Assembly (NCBI GenBank): GCA_002077065.1
Contig: NAJO01000053.1
Coordinates: 62,001 to 126,000, forward strand
Direction: 5' to 3'
Source of the DNA: Cryoendolithus antarcticus
Lineage: Eukaryota; Ascomycota; Dothideomycetes; Cladosporiales; Cladosporiaceae
Length of the DNA: 64,000 nt
Part shown: in pieces, positions 1-11,505 of the stretch
How the letters are laid out: each line of letters begins with the position of its first letter
Numbering within the stretch: the stretch's first letter is position 1
Notes under the pieces: model-generated
What the model was told of the DNA's origin: nothing
What the model saw: only the letters and a program-made list of their open reading frames with translations
The model's database searches: none
Position numbers and translations under genes: made by a program

Positions 1-508
1 CGCGTGGCCCACTTCGCGCGGTTCACACCCGCGCTGCACCTACCTTAATCACAGCCCTAATCACGCTGTGGACTGGCAAACAAGGCGTATCTTCTCGTGC
101 TCGACACGCTCAAGGAGTGAACTGCACGGACTGGAACGCGGAATGCCCAGACTTACCACGCACGCATCGCTGAGCTTCTTGGACTTGCAGCGAACACGTG
201 ACGGGGCAGAGACTACCGGCGAATAGCGAGGCTGTGCTGCAGCAACGGCGTCCCGTTGATACTACTCCAGAAACAACATTGACGACCAGACGGATCACGT
301 GCCGGCGACGACACGCCTGAGATATCGGCGGGCCCTCCATTCACTGCAACGTGGACGCCTTCACCACTCACCTTCACCCGCGATCAGCGAGCAAGAGGCC
401 TACCTCCCGCTCTGGAGCACAAACGCCGTCTCTGCCGACCGGGCAGCTAGAATACCCACACAACTTCATTCTCCACACCTGCCAGCCATCACTTTGTAGA
501 CCCTCATC
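1..508. other. 5' flank of the GRR1-like gene, no gene seen
   Basis: I see no convincing coding sequence here. The open frames either start at GTG or lie in the shadow of the downstream gene. The 100 bases before the ATG at 509 are rich in C and T, as is common in fungal leaders. This is probably promoter and 5' leader of the gene that starts at 509. Confidence 0.4.
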
Positions 509-2730
509 ATGGCTCGTCCTCGCCGCCAGATCCGCCGCTCGAGCATCTCCTCCAACTCTTCCTCCTCAACATCTCCCGAGCGAACCCCAGACGACGATGG
601 CGACTCCTTCATGCTGCAAGCAAACGACTCGCAATCATCGCTAGGCATAGACGTCTCGGCAGAGTCCATCTCGGAGGATGACTCGCACCGCCGGGAGTAC
701 GAGGAGCGATGTCGCGTCTCGCCTGTCCACAGACTGCCAGCCGAGCTTCTCATCAGTGTCTTCTCGCGGCTCTCGTCCACGAAGGACCTCCTGACATGCA
801 TGCTAGTCTCACAAGACTGGGCACGGAATAGTGTGGGCTTGCTATGGCATCGGCCAGCGATGGGCAAGTGGGAGGGCATACACAATGTTGTGCAATCATT
901 GCGGAAATCGGACAAGGCGTTCGCATACCCGGATCTGGTCAGGCGGCTGAACATGTCCACGCTTGCGAGCCAAGTCAGCGACGGGACGTTGATCGGGATG
1001 ACAGACTGCAAGAGGGTGGAACGGCTGACGCTGACGAATTGCACCAAGCTTACAGACATCAGCCTGGCGCCACTGATAGAAGGGAACCGAAGTCTACTAG
1101 CGCTAGACATCACAGGCCTGGATCAGGTGACAGATCGAACGATGGTGGTAGTGGCGGACAACTGTCTGCGACTGCAAGGGTTAAACGTCACAAACTGTAA
1201 GAAGTTGACTGACCCCTCGATCATGGCAATCGCGAAGAACTGCCGCCACTTGAAACGCCTCAAGTTCAACGGCTGCATTCAGCTGACAGACTCCGCAATC
1301 CTCACAATCGCAGACCACGCCCGGCATCTGCTCGAAGTCGACCTCTACGGCCTGCAAAATGTAGAATCACCCGCCATCACAGCTCTCCTCACACAATGCC
1401 CTCATCTCCGGGAGATGCGTCTGGCGCACTGCTCACGCCTGGACGACTCCGCATTTCTCAACATCCCGAACGACCCAGACATGCCCATCTCTTTCGAGTC
1501 CCTCCGCATACTCGATCTCACCGACTGCGGCGAGCTAGGCGACAAGGGCGTGGAGCGTATCATTCAGACTTGTCCAAGACTTCGTAATCTGATCTTGGCC
1601 AAATGTCGACAGATCACCGACCGCTCTGTCTTCGCGATCACGAAGCTCGGGAAGAATCTGCACTACATTCATTTGGGACACTGTGCGAGAATAACAGATG
1701 CGAGTGTAGAGGCATTGGCAAAAGCTTGCAACCGCATTCGGTATATCGACCTGGCTTGCTGTAGTAATCTGACCGATCAGAGTGTGGTGAAGCTGGCGGG
1801 ACTGCCGAAGCTGAAGAGGATAGGCTTGGTGAAGTGCGCTGGGATCACCGATGCCAGTATCTTCTCATTGGCGATGGGCGAGATCCCCAGTCGAGGGCAC
1901 AGAAAAGTTCACAACATTAGTGTGCTGGAGCGAGTGCATCTCAGCTACTGTACCATGCTGACGCTTGACGTGAGTCTGCCTGATATTTATTCTCGTCACA
2001 GCCTACTAATCTTTCTCAGGGCATCCATGCACTCCTCAACAACTGCCCGAAACTCACGCACCTCTCCCTCACTGGCGTCCAAGCCTTCCTCCGCGAAGAC
2101 CTCCTAGCCTTCTGCCGCGACGCGCCACCCGAATTCAACGACCACCAACGAGACGTCTTCTGCGTCTTCTCCGGCAACGGCGTTAGTCGGTTGCGTGAAC
2201 ATCTGAATAACACGCAGCTGTTCTACCAGGCCACTGCCGAAGAAGCCCGCAATCTAGATGATCTGGATGGCGAAGACTTTGACGACGGTATCACTATCTC
2301 TGGCATCAACACGCCCACGGTTGTGAGTGTGGATGTGCTTTCGACGCACCCTCCCGGCGCGACACCAGTAGCCGGGACGACTGCAACGCCAAACACATAT
2401 CACTGGGGACCGCTTCCTCCAGGTCCGGGTCTTATCAATTTCCCTCCCACATGGGGCGTTCCCATGATGACCCCTCAGCTGCACGCCGCTCTAACTCAGC
2501 CGCACGTGATTCACCATGCGAATCATACTATGACCTTCCCGGGTGGCGGTGGCTTTGGTACCGCAGTAGGGCCTACGACGGGCGGTGTGGGCGTCGGCGT
2601 GCAGACGCAGGCTGTGGTTGGTATGATGGGTGTTGTGGGTCTGCACGATGAGGTGGAGGAGGAGGAGGTGTTGGAAGGGGATGAGGCGTTCGGGGAGGGG
2701 GCTGACGGGGAGGAGGGGATGGGAGATTAA
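509..2730 (+). CDS. GRR1: GRR1-like F-box/leucine-rich-repeat protein (SCF substrate receptor)
   Basis: This is the substrate-binding subunit of an SCF (Skp1-Cullin-F-box) ubiquitin ligase. In yeast, Grr1 controls turnover of G1 cyclins and nutrient signalling. The model has two exons, 509-1969 and 2020-2730, with a 50-bp intron (GTGAGT donor, CTAAT branch, CAG acceptor), and gives 723 aa. Residues 1-60 are Ser/Asp-rich. An F-box follows at about 72-115 (HRLPAELLISVFSRL). After it come about a dozen cysteine-containing LRRs of the type LxxLxLxxCxxLTD, to about residue 510. The tail is Gly/Pro-rich and acidic (VEEEEVLEGDE) and is likely disordered. The phrase REHLNNTQLFYQ just after the LRRs is typical of fungal GRR1 proteins. 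Without splicing the first exon would run on to a stop at 2107, and the C-terminal LRR would be lost. Identity is very likely; the cell-cycle role is inferred from the family. Confidence 0.93.
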
Positions 2731-3260
2731 TCGAAGGGTATCACTTGGCATGGGATGAGGGATGTGAGATGACGAGGGGTCTGTTATTTGTTTGTGTGGT
2801 TTATGCGATCGGAGCACGCGCGTTGGGGAGTTCTTGGGACTGGGCTTGGTATCGGCTACGGCGAGTATGCCACGCGCTCTTGGGCTGAGCGCTGGAGCTG
2901 CGAAGGGGGCTTATGATGCATGATTACGCGGTTCGGGGCTCGGGACGGTCGATGGGCATGAACAGAGATACCTAAGAATCCATCTTGTCGAAGCACCCCA
3001 GGTTCGTCATTGTGACCGTGCCAATTTTCTAATGCCCTGATCATCACAACAGCGCCCTGACTTTTCTGCGCGTACAACAGCATCGCACGCACTGCGCGGA
3101 TCCGGCCATGTGGCACCGGCTGCACGCGGCAAATACGTTATGTACGCAGGAGCAGACGTACTCGCGGTGTTCACCCGCAACGTCGTCGAAGTTCTCTTTG
3201 CATAGTCTTGCTTGTCTGCTCCACCCCTTGTCACATGTATCTGGTACTGCGCCGCCATAA
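2731..3260. other. Intergenic, 530 bases, no gene seen
   Basis: This is the 3' flank of the GRR1-like gene and the 5' flank of the AsaB-like relic. The short open frames have no recognisable content and no good codon bias. Confidence 0.4.
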
Positions 3261-3266
3261 TTGGCG

Positions 3267-4138
3267 ATGTCTGCTGTACCGCCTGCTACCCAAGCACGAC
3301 TGAATTTCTACTTCCCGGTGGCAAAGGCACAGAGACGATATTTCGTCGGTTCGTCCAAGACGCACGAGCTCGAGTTCGACGGCCGTGTTGTGGGAATTCA
3401 AGATGTGAGAGGGCGTGAAGGTGAATTCAGGCTTGATGTCCAGGGATTTGAATTCCTGTACTCGCGGCCATCATTTAATGATTGGAATGACGCGGGAGCT
3501 GTTGAGGTGTAATGAACATGCTGAAGTAGCTGCATTTCATGCAGACCCAGTACGTCGAATACACTCGACATACGATCTCGCGGGCCCAATGACTCTTCCT
3601 CACAGCCCTCTCAGCCACCTTTGTCCGTCCCGTCAACCACGTCGTCCGCTCCAGCGATCCTTCGATCCCTGGTGCTCGCCCCGCGAAGTTCCTGCACTGC
3701 GATTGGAGCTACGCTGGTGCGGTGCATAACCTAGATAGCAATCTAGACCACCAACTTCAAAACTGGTCACACCTCAAGCACTCCCACTGGGCAGCCTAAT
3801 CCGTCTGGCGCCCTTTGATTTCAGTGACCTGCGATGCCTTGGTGCTAGCCGATAAGCGCACAGTACCCGACTCTGATCTACGGCCGTATAAGTCTATCTA
3901 CCCGAACGGCGCAGTGAGTGAAGGTAATGCATTAGCCTTCAGGGAAGGACATGAGTTCTGGTGGTGGAGTGGGATGCAGGTCGGAGAGGTGGTCGGGATG
4001 AAGCTGTATGACAATAAGCTTGGTGGGAGGGCAAGGTGTGCGCCGCATGCCGCTTTTGTTGGGAAGAGCGACTGGGGCGTGAGGCGTAGTGTTGAGACGA
4101 GAGTGTTGGTGTTTTGGGAGGACGAGGATTTGAAGTGA
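3267..4138 (+). pseudogene. AsaB/GA4-desaturase-like (CmcJ-type) enzyme, decayed
   Basis: Three blocks in order look like the fungal AsaB/GA4-desaturase-like family, putative hydroxylases/desaturases often found in secondary-metabolite clusters. Block 1 (3267-3509) has LNFYFPVAK and HELEFDGRVVGIQDVRG. Block 2 (about 3596-3796) has PAKFLHCDWSYAGAVHNL, the family's conserved HCDWSYAG stretch. Block 3 (3800-4138) has VWRPLISVTCDALVLAD and ends with RVLVFWEDED. Blocks 2 and 3 share one frame but are split by an in-frame TAA at 3797-3799. Between blocks 1 and 2 the frame changes, with stops at 3510 and in the following 80 bases, including TAG 3527 and TGA 3590. A splice using the good donor GTACGT at 3550 and CACAG at 3605 does not restore phase. 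I therefore read it as a pseudogene. An unusual intron structure cannot be fully excluded, but the 3797 stop has no intron around it. Confidence 0.6.
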
Positions 4139-4285
4139 GGAATGCGACAATTTGCTCTGCTCAAGATAGGCGTAGACAAACAGCTTCGCTGGTGCAGGCT
4201 ATCTGAGTGAGGGCAGCAGCGACTACTTTCGACACGTAGACGCAGCAAAGTACGATGACCTTGCAGGCTGCTGTCTCAGCCAGCT

Positions 4286-6472
4286 TCACCGAAGACGTAC
4301 TTTCTTACAGCCTGTGGCCTGGTCAGCGAGGCTGCCCATACTGAGTATGCAGCTGTCGAAGAGTGGAGACTCACAGCATGCAGCACGGGCAATTGCCTCT
4401 GCGCGCGGATATAGACATCGCGATACTGGTCCAGACTCTCTTGTACGACTTCCCTTCGTGTCATCCGGCCTTCGCAAATGGCCTTCATCTTGAGCTCCAT
4501 CTGTCGAATAGTCAGTACAGCTAATCCGACCAGCACAATATGGCAGCAGACATACCTCTTTCCGCAAGAACGGCTTCGATAGGCTTGTCTCGAGACCCAT
4601 GTTGTCGTAGCCCTCCACTAGCGCCACTCCAAGTGTGGTGGGAATGAATTCCTGCATGCCTTGATTCTGCGGAGCGCCGCGTTGCGCTCCGCCGTGGCCA
4701 CCTCTGCCACGCCCGCGGCCGCGACCTCGTGCTGGCGGTGCAGTGCGATCAGCGACATCTTCGAAGTCTGATTCGGCGTCTTGATCGTCTCGCCGCAGCG
4801 CTGCTCCACGGACTTGTGTTTGCACGTATTGCCGCTCTTTGATTTTGGCGATGTGCTCTGCCATCGTGGCATCTGTACCGATGCCATTCGCGTCCATCAG
4901 TCCGATGAGCTCCGGCTCCGTCAGGTACGTAGGCGGGCTTGTCTTACCATCTTCAATGCGTGCTTCGGTCGGCTCGAAGATGTCCCCTTCGCGGTAATTG
5001 GGTAGATCTTGGCTGCTGGTCCATTTATCGTACGGGTAGACATCAAGGTAGTTGCGCTCGAGCACGATCAATCCCGAGGTATTGAAAGTTTCTGGGCCGT
5101 AGAGGATCGAGACATCGGTCTTAGAGCCTTGCGCGTCTTTTGCACAACATGCTAGGAAGCGGCGCACGATGAACTCGTGCACGCGCTGTTCTTCGGCAGT
5201 CAATGTTTCCGGACTCACGAAGTTCACCGGATGGATAGGAGGATGAGCCTTATCGTTGTTACGGCCTTGACGAGGGTTCGAGAACTCGCCATTGAGAAGA
5301 TCGCCCGCGAAGGCAGTCCAGGGCGTCTGACCTTGCGTCTGCTTCTGTATCAAGGCGCGGAGATCGATGGCGCGGTCGAACTGGTCTGTTTCCGTACGAG
5401 GGTATGAGATCCAGCCTTTTTGGTAGAGCTGCTCGGCTAGCTGCATCACACGTTGACTGTCCATGCGGAGGAAGCGACTGCCGCACTTCTGCAGCTCGAC
5501 TGTGGTCAGAGGTAGTGGCTTCCACTTGCTTGTCGGCTTTGTCTGCATCTTTGTCACGCGAGCAGTCTTTGCACTAAGGCAACGCTCGAACAGGATCACT
5601 GCGACCAGGCGATCGAATAAGTGGCCGCGAGCCCAGCGGAAGCTGACGTTGATGTCATCCTTCTTGTGCATGACCTTGATGCTCCAGAAAGTCTCGGGCA
5701 CGAATTTACGGACGCGGAAGTAGCGCTCTACAACAAAACCGAGCGTCGGAAATTGGCAGCTGCCGTAGCTGAGGATCTGCTTGTCATCGCTCTGCATGCG
5801 CTGCTTGATGATATTACCAACGTTCAGCGTCAGGCTACGAGTATAACTCGATCCAATGCGTAGATCTAGCTCCATACGCGCAGATACTGCATCTGCCTGC
5901 GCTTCATCCAGTGGAATGGGGTGGCGAGCGGCATTAAGGATGTGTGCTCGCTCGATGTTGGAGAAGCGAGCTCGCACCGTCTTACCGGGCTGACGAAGTC
6001 GAGGATTGATGTCGGAAGCAGTCTTGCGAATCTCGGTTCCGATGTGCTCGCCTTCCCGATCGCAATCGGTCCATATGTACAGAATCTGACAGTACCTCGC
6101 TTGTCGCTCAATGTTGGCAGCAATGGGCTTTCGATCTTCGTCAACGAAGTTCACGATTGATGCCTCGAACAGCGCAGCCGGATCGCAGCCTTGCCATTTC
6201 TTATACTCTGGAGCGAAGTCTTGACTCGTGAGGTGCCCGGCCACAGAGGTCATTACCACGCTGCAGGGACCCCATGTTGGGAAGTTGAAGTCGAACTCGA
6301 AGTTCTTCGTGAAGTTGTTGCCTTGGATGTTGCGCTATGTCGAATCTTAGATGGATAATACCGTCCAAGAAGTCAACATACTTACACCTTGCACGTTCTC
6401 GCCGGCTAGATGCCCAGCCACAGCACGAGCGATCGACGGCTTTTCAGCGACACACAGCACCTTCGTCACCAT
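4286..6472 (-). CDS. TOP3: DNA topoisomerase III (type IA)
   Basis: This type IA topoisomerase relaxes and decatenates DNA together with RecQ helicase and Rmi1 during recombination and replication. I place four exons, transcribed right to left: 6472-6386, 6334-4556, 4500-4375 and 4318-4286. The introns are 51, 55 and 56 bp, and all phases agree, giving 674 aa. The protein starts with VLCVAEKPSIARAVAGHL (Toprim domain). The metal-binding DCDREGEHIG lies at about 119-128. The active-site region GWISYPRTET puts the catalytic tyrosine at about 340. Near the C-terminus an RGRGRGRGGHGG stretch is followed by the conserved SLSKPFLRKE and MELKMKAICEG, which the 55-bp intron separates. The last exon encodes only ten residues plus the stop and is the least certain part. 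Its 3' end faces the AsaB-like relic (convergent). Confidence 0.93.
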
Positions 6473-7313
6473 CGCGAGATGGCAACGCACTTGTGTAGTT
6501 CCGTCGCCTTCTCATGGCTTGGACTCAGGTAGGTCGAAATGTTTGCGATGTAGGCAACAGTTCAATGAATTCAGCACTCCATGAGGTGAAGTTACGGTCG
6601 TGGACGCGTTAAGTTGTGACGCGATTTAGGAAGGAATAGCCGAAGGCGGGCACTTCACGATCTTAGCGACATACCAGACATTCTCCATCAACATGGCCAT
6701 ACGTGACTTTTCCTCTTGCAACGAGGTCGAGGTCTGACAATCTCACCGCTCGCGAGTGTAGCTCGGCGAAATGTTCGCAAGATACGACAGTGTGCATCGT
6801 CATGGCAGACGCCTAACACTCACCTGTATACCTAAGACTTGATCGAAGCCTCGAGCCTCCGAACCCTGGATGCTGCTCACGGCATGGGCTACATTTAAGT
6901 GAGAATACTCAGACTAGATGATAGCGAGCCTGATCAGCGGAGCTCGATGGCCGTTCTATGGATACATTCCTGAGCGCAACAGTCAACACGCTAAGGTAAG
7001 TATGTCTCAATTTGCTCTCGCTATCCGCATCGAAGACCTGGCACCCGCGCACAATCACGGCAATGACGTGTTCTGCGACTTTGAGGAGTATCTGCTTCGC
7101 TAAATTGTGCTCGAGCCCTCCGGAAAAGATCCTAGAATGGGAAGCTATCACGACTACTGAGTCTCATACAGCGAAATTCTGCTGCAAGGTCGCTCCTCGT
7201 TATCCCTACAGTGATGCATATCATCCCTGAACATACTGAGATCGCTGCTATCATCGACAGAACTCAAAGACGCAGCTCAAGGTGTTCCTTAGACACGCAT
7301 ATAGAGCCGAAGC
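6473..7313. promoter_or_regulatory. Divergent intergenic region between TOP3 and a hypothetical gene
   Basis: These 841 bases lie between TOP3 (leftward) and the hypothetical gene at 7314 (rightward). The open frames of 60-80 codons found here on both strands show no recognisable protein. The region probably holds both promoters. I could not assign specific sites. Confidence 0.35.
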
Positions 7314-8033
7314 GTGGGGCCAATGACAGCCGTACGAGCACAAATGCACTTCCAGGCAGAGTGTACACGATGTCTTCGCGAGTTTCCCTTGTTAGGCTAC
7401 GACAACATCGAAGCCGGCGCTGCTCTTGGGATCTTCTGTCATTGTGGGCAGATGCTTCATGCTATGGCAGACGACGTACGCCAATCGATCGCGAGCGACG
7501 ACGCGTGCCCGAGCCTGTCCTCTGATAATGAGAGCGGTGTCTCCTCGAGATCAGCTTCCCTCTTCTCGATTGCATTATCGACAGTGTCGACCGGGCATCT
7601 TTTCAAGGAGACGATTGCATCGAGCGGCTGGCTCTACCGTGCAGTATTAATGGCCCACGAAGACCTCGATGATGGCGACGTCGACGAGGTAATTTGGTGG
7701 GAAACCAACAAGGTGCACCCTCGGAACTGGGTCACGAACCGGAGTAATTACGGGGCAGCCTTCATCAATCGTCTCGAGCTCATCATGACTCTGCTTAGCA
7801 GCATTGGATCGTCAGTGGCAGAAGGTGTTGTGCGTGTGGCGAGGGCTACGCTATGTGCAGTTTCTTGGATGTTTGATTTGTCTGATGTGGAGAACTATCA
7901 TGGCACTGAGGACAGCGAGGGCAAATGGCTGGGGTGGTGGCTGCAATTACGGGTTACATTGGGGTTGCTATTGCCCTCGCGATTTGGGGAGAGAGGCGCT
8001 TGGGTGCGAGTCGACTTAGGCGAGGCGACTTAG
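7314..8033 (+). CDS. Hypothetical protein, Cys-rich N-terminus, uncertain C-terminus
   Basis: I do not recognise this protein of about 239 aa. The N-terminal third has paired cysteines (CTRCLREF, then FCHCGQM) that could bind a metal. A Ser-rich acidic linker follows, then a region with several Trp residues (VIWWETNKVHPRNW). Codon use from 7314 to about 7900 looks coding. After about 7920 a different frame (7925 onward) encodes a strong hydrophobic segment (AITGYIGVAIALAIWGER) followed by an Arg-rich tail, the profile of a transmembrane helix. Either the annotated frame is right and this is chance, or an unseen intron or indel near 7900-7925 moves the gene into that frame. Function unknown. 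Confidence 0.5.
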   Translation: MGPMTAVRAQMHFQAECTRCLREFPLLGYDNIEAGAALGIFCHCGQMLHAMADDVRQSIASDDACPSLSSDNESGVSSRSASLFSIALSTVSTGHLFKETIASSGWLYRAVLMAHEDLDDGDVDEVIWWETNKVHPRNWVTNRSNYGAAFINRLELIMTLLSSIGSSVAEGVVRVARATLCAVSWMFDLSDVENYHGTEDSEGKWLGWWLQLRVTLGLLLPSRFGERGAWVRVDLGEAT

Positions 8034-8382
8034 AGGAGAGGCAAGGTGACTTAAGGGTAGACAGGCAAGGTGGAGCGACACATAGCGAGCCGTGGCCATT
8101 TCTTTCCCATTCCGTTGCAGGCCCTCAATATTGCTACTCCGTTATATCTAATTATTGATGCCTCAACTTTCCTTGTCGAGCCTCATATTTGATAGAACCT
8201 TCGAGAAGCTTGTCCCTCACACCCCTGTCGGCATTGACGTTCCAATCGCCGGGCATCCGCGCTCAACTTTACTTTCACTGCACCTACCCGTCCCACTTGC
8301 AAGCATAATCCCGAGTTGATCCCGTGACCGTTTCTGTGTGGCACACATTTGAATCTGGTACCGCGGTGTTTTAGTGCGTCCG
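8034..8382. other. Intergenic, about 350 bases
   Basis: No separate gene is seen. The first 130 bases may belong to the alternative C-terminal frame of the preceding hypothetical gene, which stays open to 8158. The rest is leader of the TPR-DnaJ gene. Confidence 0.35.
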
Positions 8383-10546
8383 ATGCCGTCCATCTTCTCT
8401 CGCAAGAAATCAACTACACCTGCTCCAACATCCGCCAAGACTACTCGGGAGGCCTCTGAGCGAGGGAATTCGGAGGATAAATTTGCGGGAGGGAAAGGCA
8501 GTGGTGAATTGTCCAGAAGAGAATCGACTGAGCAGAGTAGTACGGCGGCTTCTTCGATTTTCTCGACCAATACTGCAGCGTCCTCAAAATCAGCATCCTC
8601 TTCACCGGAGAAGAAAAGTCGAACCTCGTTTGTCAAGGACCGAGAGTCTGGCAAAGACAAAAGTAGGCCAAAACCAAGCAAGCGCAACAGCAAATCCTTC
8701 ATCTCCAAGTCCCGCCGACAGTCTGAGGACCTCCACCCATTGAACCTCCCGCCTGACGAACTCCGGCGACTGAGCCGATTGAGTGCCGCAAGCATGAGCA
8801 GTCCGCAAGGGGACAGCAGTCCCATCGAGTACGACGAGATGGACGAGGGAACGCCAGCACCGCAGCAGCAAGCGCAAACGCCTGGTGCGTTTCCGCAGAG
8901 CAATGGCGTAAACGGGGAGCATGTCAATGGGAGTGAGGTGAATGGAGAGGATGGACCCGCACCGCCACCACATACGAGTCCGAGTCCGCCACAGCAGCAA
9001 GTGCCTGAGCCGGATCCGGTGCTTGCGGAGAAGTGCAAGGAGGCGGGGAATAAGTGCTACAAGGCTAAGCAGTATGATCAGGCTATCGAGGAGTACACGA
9101 AAGGTAAGGCGAATGTGGATGAGATGGTGAGGGATGCGTACTGACTTTGATCCAGCAATCGAAGCAGATCCTCGAGCGGCGACATACCTTTCAAATAGAG
9201 CAGCAGCATTCATGGCAGCAAGTCAATTCATCATGGCACTGGACGACTGCAAGCTGGCGGACGAGCTGGAGCCAGACAATCCCAAAGTGCTACATCGGAT
9301 GGCGAAGATCTATACTTCGCTTGGCCGACCACAGGAGGCGTTGATGGTGTATGACCGGATACAACCACCAGCGTCAGCAAAGGACAAGGCGCCTGCATTG
9401 CAGATGCAATCGCATATTGCGCAGGCGGAGGAGACGTTGAAGACAGGGACCTCTGGATCCATGGCATTGCACGCAATCGATCAGGCAGAGCGAGGATTAG
9501 GCTATCTGGTGCAACCGCCGCGGAAGTGGCGGCTATTACGAGGCGAGGCATACTTGAAGCTCGGCAATGTGAACAGCTTGGGGGATGCACAGAGCGTGGC
9601 AATGAGCTTACTACGATCGAACAACGCGGATCCGGATGCGCTTGTTCTGCGAGGCCGGGCACTGTACGCCCAAGGCGAGAATGACAAGGCAATCCAGCAC
9701 TTCCGGCAAGCACTGGCTTGTGATCCCGACTTCAGGGACGCCGTGAAGTACCTCCGAATGGTGCAGAAGCTCGATCGCATGAAGGAGGAGGGGAATGCAC
9801 ACTTCAAGGCCGGTCGCTATCAGCGAGCGGTGGACGTGTACACGACGGCACTCGATGTGGATCCACTCAACAGGAGCACAAACTCCAAGATTCTCAACAA
9901 CCGCGCCATGTGCTACTCAAAATTGAAGCAATGGACGACTGCGATCGAGGACTGCGACAAGGCGATCAAATTCGACCCCACATACACCAAAGCTCGCAAG
10001 ACCCGCGCCAAAGCTCTCGGCGAGGGAGGCGACTGGGACGAAGCCATCCGCGCGCTCAAATCCATCCAAGAAGAGAACCCGGAAGAACCCAACATCGCCA
10101 AAGACATTCGCAACGCCGAGCTCGAGCTCAAGAAGTCAAAGCGGAAAGATCACTACAAAACCCTCGGCATCGAGAAAGACGCCGACGACAACCAGATCAA
10201 GCGCGCTTACCGGAAGCTGGCAGTCGTGCATCACCCTGACAAGAATCCTGGAGATTCGGAAGCGGAGCATAGATTCAAGGAGATTCAGGAGGCGCATGAG
10301 ACGCTGATCGATCCGGAGAAGCGGCAGAGGTATGATTCTGGCGTGGATTTGATGGAGCCTGGGGAGGGTATGGGTGGCTTCCCTGGAGGGATGGGAGGCA
10401 TGGGGGGCGGTGGAGTGCAGATTGATCCCGAGATGCTGTTCAATATGATGAACGGTGGAGGTGGAGGGAGAGGTGGTGGTGGGTTCAACTTTGGTGCCGG
10501 AGGTGGAGGGAATCCGTTCGGAGGTGGTGGGCATCCCTTCCATTGA
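8383..10546 (+). CDS. TPR and DnaJ domain co-chaperone (DNAJC7-like)
   Basis: This is a J-protein co-chaperone that would stimulate Hsp70 ATPase activity and, through its TPRs, contact Hsp70/Hsp90. Two exons (8383-9103 and 9156-10546) with a 52-bp intron (GTAAGG, CTGAC branch, CCAG) give 703 aa. Residues 1-200 are disordered and Ser/Lys-rich. TPR units run from about 213 ([20 protein letters not shown]) to about 555. The J domain is at about 570-637 and has an intact HPD motif within [13 protein letters not shown]. The C-terminus is Gly-rich, with [10 protein letters not shown] and GGGGRGGGG. The intron interrupts the first TPR, and splicing joins EEYTK to AIEADP, which restores the helix. 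An in-frame GTG lies three codons upstream of the chosen ATG at 8383. The order TPR then J domain then Gly-rich tail matches the DNAJC7/P58-like class. Confidence 0.92.
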
Positions 10547-10874
10547 GGTGGCGATAGTGTACGAGAGGATCGAGCGCATAGCGTCGCATAGCGTTGGCGT
10601 TGCTCATTGTGCAGTATGAGGGTAGAGTGATGCTGATAGACGTATAGATAAGCAGCTCGCCGCTGCGTTGACCTCACTTCACAACAGATCACTCGATCGT
10701 ACTTCACGACTTCACTGTCTGAGTGAGCTTTACTCCGTACCTTCCAATTCGATCGATCAGCTCGGGCCTAATTCGACGAACGATCTGCTTCTTTACTCAT
10801 ACTGCACGACCGACATCATATCACCGCATCGGACTATTGCGCTTGTCATCGGCCTTGCCTAGACTAAGGACAGT
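10547..10874. other. Intergenic, 328 bases
   Basis: This is the 3' flank of the TPR-DnaJ gene and the promoter side of the first small F-box gene. No feature is recognised. Confidence 0.35.
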
Positions 10875-11505
10875 ATGGCGAGCACCGCCGTCGCCAGAGC
10901 GATAGGCATTACAGAGATCCTCGAGCTGATCCTCCTTCACCTCGACACAAAGACTCTGCTGCTCTCGCAGCGTGTGAGCAAGGACTGGAAGAACGTCATC
11001 GCCTCCTCCCACATCTTGCAGGTGGCGCTGTACTTCAGACAGAGCGAAACCCCACCACATGTCGGCTTCGAGAACCTCAATAGCCTGCTGGCTGCTGGCT
11101 GCGAGCCGCCGGGAGCACGATGGTGGTCAACTGCGCGCCCACTTGAGTTTGCTCCCGAATCAAGTGCCATGTGGATGTACCCGTTCTCTCACCCGTCGTC
11201 GGATGACTGCATCTACTTTGCGGACTACACAAGACTGGGAAGGCCTTCGAGGTTTCGGAGAGGTGTCGGCACAGGGGTGATGGAAGACTTCTGGATCGGT
11301 GGACTGTTGTGTGAGTGGGTGGATTATATGTAAGCTTCCTCTGACGCGTGATAGCGCGTTACCCTAACCTAGGCTACACAGGCGATCGACGTACATAAGC
11401 AGTGACGATGAGCTGCGCGAGCACACAGTGACAGTGCAAACAGACACGGAGGAAGGTCACTGGTTCGTTCGTCGTTTGGTCAAAGTGCGCAGGCCAAGAT
11501 CGTGA
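10875..11505 (+). CDS. Small F-box family protein (copy 1)
   Basis: An F-box at about residues 10-50 (ITEILELILLHLDTKTLLLSQRVSKDWKNVI) predicts a Skp1-binding SCF receptor. It is followed by LQVALYFR and an ESSAMWMY motif, which correspond to the LQxxLFF and SSALRMY motifs of the paralogues in this window. An intron at 11330-11381 (GTAAGC donor, CTAAC branch, ACAG acceptor, 52 bp) extends the protein to 192 aa, stopping at 11503-11505. Without it the protein ends at 11333 with 152 aa. The C-terminal part after the intron matches no paralogue I can see. The substrate is unknown. Confidence 0.75.

Noticed and set aside
299..644. Upstream open frames in the GRR1 leader as regulatory uORFs
   Set aside because: They start at GTG rather than ATG and overlap the coding start without any conserved feature, so there is no support.
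466..1113. Minus-strand frame of 215 codons opposite GRR1
   Set aside because: It is antisense to the F-box/LRR coding region and shows no independent motif.
6386..6472. Possible frameshift in the first TOP3 exon
   Set aside because: After careful recounting, the exon has exactly 29 codons and joins exon 2 in phase, so there is no frameshift.
8217..9038. Minus-strand frame of 273 codons opposite the TPR-DnaJ gene
   Set aside because: It is antisense to the disordered N-terminus of the DnaJ protein; Ser/Leu-rich without motifs.
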